From an uncultured Clostridia bacterium (lineage in GTDB: Bacteria > Bacillota > Clostridia > TANB77 > CAG-508): 5,844 nt of DNA. The stretch's first letter is position 1. Every line of letters begins with the position of its first letter. A program made the position numbers and the translations under genes. The stretch spans positions 1 to 5,844 of the forward strand of contig CANQZP010000075.1 of NCBI GenBank assembly GCA_947628395.1, given 5' to 3'. Below, one piece after another: positions 4,180 through 5,844 of this stretch. The notes under the pieces were generated by a model that was not told the DNA's origin, did no database searches, and saw only the letters and a list, made by a program, of their open reading frames with translations.

Positions 4180-5448
4180 ATGAATACAATATTAGATGAA
4201 TATAAAAATTTTTCTCCAATAGCTAAATGGAAAATACTATTATTGAAATATGGAGTAAAATTTGAGCCTCTTGATTTATTTAATAAAGTTAGTAACATAG
4301 ATGCATATAAAGTTAAATGGAGAGTAGTTCAACCCAAAGCAAATGGTTATCAAGTATATGATATATCGCAAGACAAAACCGTTATACCATCTGAAATAAT
4401 AATTAGTGATGGAAATACTAAAAGTGTCGTAAAATTGCGTTATAATGAAAAATCGCCTATTACAATAATATTGAATGAAAATAAAATCTGTATGAAAATT
4501 GATGATAAAAAAGTTGATATTAATATTGAATTGGTAAAAAAAGCAGATATTTTAAAGGAAAAAATTCCATATGAAGTTGTAAAAAAAGATGTATGTATAG
4601 GTGATTATATAGACATAGTGGGAGTGGATAGAGTATCAATTCTATTTTTTGAGGGATGTTTCAATTGGCTTGCAGGAAAGCCATGTAAATTTTGTGACTT
4701 ACATCCAAAGAAAAATGATGATAATACTGTAAAACCAACATTGAATAATTTAGTAAAATATAATTTTAATGTAAAAAAGTGGTGGAATGATAGTAAAGAA
4801 GAATATTTAAAAGGTTTGGAATATTCATTAAACAAAATCATTAAAGAAAACAAATTAAATCATATTCATATATTTTTTATGGCAGGCAATATGCCGACTA
4901 ATAAAGATGTCTGGGATATAGCAGAAGAAACTATAAAGTATTTAAGTAAAACAATAGAATTACAGAAATTTGATAATTATTTGAATATAGCTCCACATGA
5001 TACATTAGACAGAATTAAAAGAATTAAGCAAATGGGAATTAAACAGATTCAATATAATTTAGAAGTAGTTTCTGAAGAAAATTTTAATAATACTTGTCCA
5101 GGTAAAATGAAATATAATGATTTTATGAATAAACTGCAAGAAGCAACTAAAGTATATGGAAAAGGTAATGTAAGAAGCAATTTCGTATTAGGGTTGGATA
5201 GCATGAAAGAAACAATAGAATTTGCAAATAAAATTGCAAAAAATGGAATTGTGTTTGACTATAGCGTTTTTCAACCCAAAAAATGCACACCATATTCTAA
5301 TAAAGTAGCACCTGATTTTGAAGAAGTAGTAAAATTTTCTGAAGAATTAGTGAAGATATATAAAAAATATAACTTTAAACCTATATTTTGTTCATTAAGT
5401 AGTCGTTCAAGTATTGTTAACGAAATTATGATGCAATATAGTAATTAG
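4180..5448 (+). CDS. Radical SAM enzyme with atypical C-x8-C-x2-C motif
   Basis: The protein has 422 residues. About 150 N-terminal residues form an unrecognised beta-rich region. Next comes a strand, VSILFFEGC, and three cysteines C160, C169 and C172 (GC-FNWLAGKP-C-KF-C-DL) that can hold a 4Fe-4S cluster. The spacing is C-x8-C-x2-C rather than the usual C-x3-C-x2-C; Elp3 is a known case with a long first gap. Radical SAM barrel features follow: FFMAGNMPT (232-240) in the place of the GGE motif, IQYNLEVVSEENF (290-302), and SNFVLGLDS (333-341) like the G-x-I-x-G-x-x-E motif. Further Cys residues occur at 104, 139, 306, 369 and 404. It would cleave S-adenosylmethionine to drive a radical modification. 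It is the last operon gene, nine bases after the kinase stop. The substrate could be the nucleoside-like product or the short peptide. The general class is sure; the specific family is unrecognised. Confidence 0.85.
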   Translation: MNTILDEYKNFSPIAKWKILLLKYGVKFEPLDLFNKVSNIDAYKVKWRVVQPKANGYQVYDISQDKTVIPSEIIISDGNTKSVVKLRYNEKSPITIILNENKICMKIDDKKVDINIELVKKADILKEKIPYEVVKKDVCIGDYIDIVGVDRVSILFFEGCFNWLAGKPCKFCDLHPKKNDDNTVKPTLNNLVKYNFNVKKWWNDSKEEYLKGLEYSLNKIIKENKLNHIHIFFMAGNMPTNKDVWDIAEETIKYLSKTIELQKFDNYLNIAPHDTLDRIKRIKQMGIKQIQYNLEVVSEENFNNTCPGKMKYNDFMNKLQEATKVYGKGNVRSNFVLGLDSMKETIEFANKIAKNGIVFDYSVFQPKKCTPYSNKVAPDFEEVVKFSEELVKIYKKYNFKPIFCSLSSRSSIVNEIMMQYSN

Positions 5449-5581
5449 AATACAAAAATTTTATGTTCTACAGTACCATAGAATTGCGAAAAAATCATAT
5501 TTTGTAATAAATCCGAAATCCATAGGTATCAAATTTAACAAAATACACTGTATTAAGGATTTTAAAATTTGAATACCATTT
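5449..5581. other. Intergenic gap after the operon, no clear terminator
   Basis: There is no GC-rich hairpin followed by a T run after the radical SAM gene. A weak TTCTA (5466-5470) / TAGAA (5479-5483) pairing is the nearest thing. The second half holds a longer inverted repeat: GGTATCAAATTT (5525-5536) pairs with AAATTTGAATACC (5565-5577) with one bulged A, and the loop carries a smaller palindrome, AATACA-C-TGTATT (5542-5554). It closes just before repeat copy 2 and may be the outer helix of the structured element there. Transcripts may read through into the repeat. Confidence 0.45.
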
Positions 5582-5700
5582 TTTGACGTGTGGAGGTATA
5601 GAAGCGCTATCGATAGATAGAGATTCTATGCCTCTTAAAAATTTTGAAAGAAATTTTTAAGAAATAGTAGAAATTTTATGAGTAGATTAATGTATATATA
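5582..5700 (+). repeat. 119-bp direct repeat, copy 2
   Basis: This is the second copy of the element at 73-191, same orientation, 5509 bp downstream, 117 of 119 bases identical. Here the downstream small gene is intact, with a ribosome binding site and ATG, so this copy may head a functional unit while copy 1 heads a decayed one. Recombination between the two copies would delete the whole operon and leave a single repeat. Confidence 0.95.
5593..5661 (+). ncRNA. Candidate structured RNA element, two adjacent hairpins (copy 2)
   Basis: The stems equal those of copy 1: GAGGTATAGAA (5593-5603) with TTCTATGCCTC (5624-5634), and CTTAAAAATTT (5634-5644) with AAATTTTTAAG (5651-5661) around a GAAA-type loop. 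Upstream, GGTATCAAATTT / AAATTTGAATACC can form an outer helix at about the same distance from TTTGACG as the GAGCA/TGCTC pairing in copy 1, with different bases. The small gene at 5800 begins about 140 bases after the second hairpin, so a cis-regulatory leader for that gene is one possibility and a free small RNA another. Confidence 0.4.
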
Positions 5701-5786
5701 ATAGGAGAACTTAAATAGGGATATTATTGATCAACACTAATTAATAATAATGGAATAGTACAAGTTTTTTATTAATATTTATATAT

Positions 5787-5792
5787 AGGTGA
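5787..5792 (+). promoter_or_regulatory. Ribosome binding site for the partial gene at 5800
   Basis: AGGTGA lies seven bases before ATG 5800. The corresponding place in the degraded upstream copy lacks this motif, which supports reading one copy as live and the other as dead. Confidence 0.55.
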
Positions 5793-5799
5793 CAGCTTA

Positions 5800-5844
5800 A
5801 TGAAAGATAGATATATTAAATTAAAAATAGAATTGGTTGTTAAT
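5800..5844 (+). CDS. Start of a small conserved gene, cut by the window end
   Basis: Only 15 codons are visible: MKDRYIKLKIELVVN, with no stop before the window ends. The AGGTGA ribosome binding site is well placed. The same reading frame occurs in decayed form at 258-335, where it continues KLLYNKNIIL. That similarity shows the sequence has been kept as protein: the paired codons differ mostly at silent or conservative positions. The Lys- and Leu-rich start suggests a helical segment. A small protein with a SHOCT-like helical hairpin is a guess, and I do not recognise the family. It lies downstream of repeat copy 2 and may belong with it as a unit. Confidence 0.6.
   Translation, partial: MKDRYIKLKIELVVN

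Noticed and set aside
5449..5500. Rho-independent terminator directly after the radical SAM gene
   Set aside because: The only pairing is five A/T-rich base pairs without a following T tract, too weak to call.

Overview
The window is very AT-rich. It uses AGA, ATA and TTA codons heavily, has strong GGAGG-type ribosome binding sites, and uses ATG starts plus one TTG start. This points to a low-GC Firmicute, most likely a Clostridium or close relative. That is an inference from composition and style only. No ribosomal RNA, tRNA, transposase, integrase or CRISPR array is visible.

Layout. Positions 1-613 are non-coding apart from one short ORF. They hold a possible degraded repeat end (1-46), a 119-bp repeat (73-191) with two adjacent hairpins, a decayed start of a small gene (258-335), a good extended -10 promoter (361-389), and a 19-codon ORF with a Shine-Dalgarno sequence (496-555). 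Six genes on the + strand follow, tightly packed and very probably one operon (614-5448). The second copy of the 119-bp repeat lies at 5582-5700. It is followed by an apparently intact version of the same small gene (starting at 5800), which runs off the window.

The operon encodes, in order: (1) a stand-alone protein that looks like the CP1 editing domain of leucyl-tRNA synthetase with a Nudix hydrolase domain inserted in it; (2) a protein with a C-terminal phosphoribosyltransferase-like domain; (3) a CYTH-fold protein (triphosphate tunnel family); (4) a nucleoside 2-deoxyribosyltransferase-like protein; (5) a P-loop kinase resembling deoxynucleoside kinases; (6) a radical SAM enzyme with an unusual C-x8-C-x2-C cluster motif. 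Every recognisable family except the radical SAM enzyme acts on nucleosides, nucleotides or phosphoanhydrides. The simplest reading is a small pathway that makes, modifies or destroys a nucleoside-like metabolite: glycosyl or phosphoribosyl transfer, phosphorylation, radical modification, and triphosphate or diphosphate hydrolysis. I do not recognise this gene set as a described pathway. The short ORF ahead of the operon could be a leader peptide or a peptide substrate; neither is proven.

The operon sits between two direct repeats 5509 bp apart that are almost identical (117 of 119 bases), while the flanking sequence and adjacent small-gene copies have diverged. This suggests a cassette-like insertion or a tandem duplication of a locus headed by a structured RNA or recombination site. 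The strongest leads are the free-standing LeuRS-editing/Nudix protein, the nucleoside-centred operon as a whole, the odd radical SAM motif, and the repeated hairpin element.
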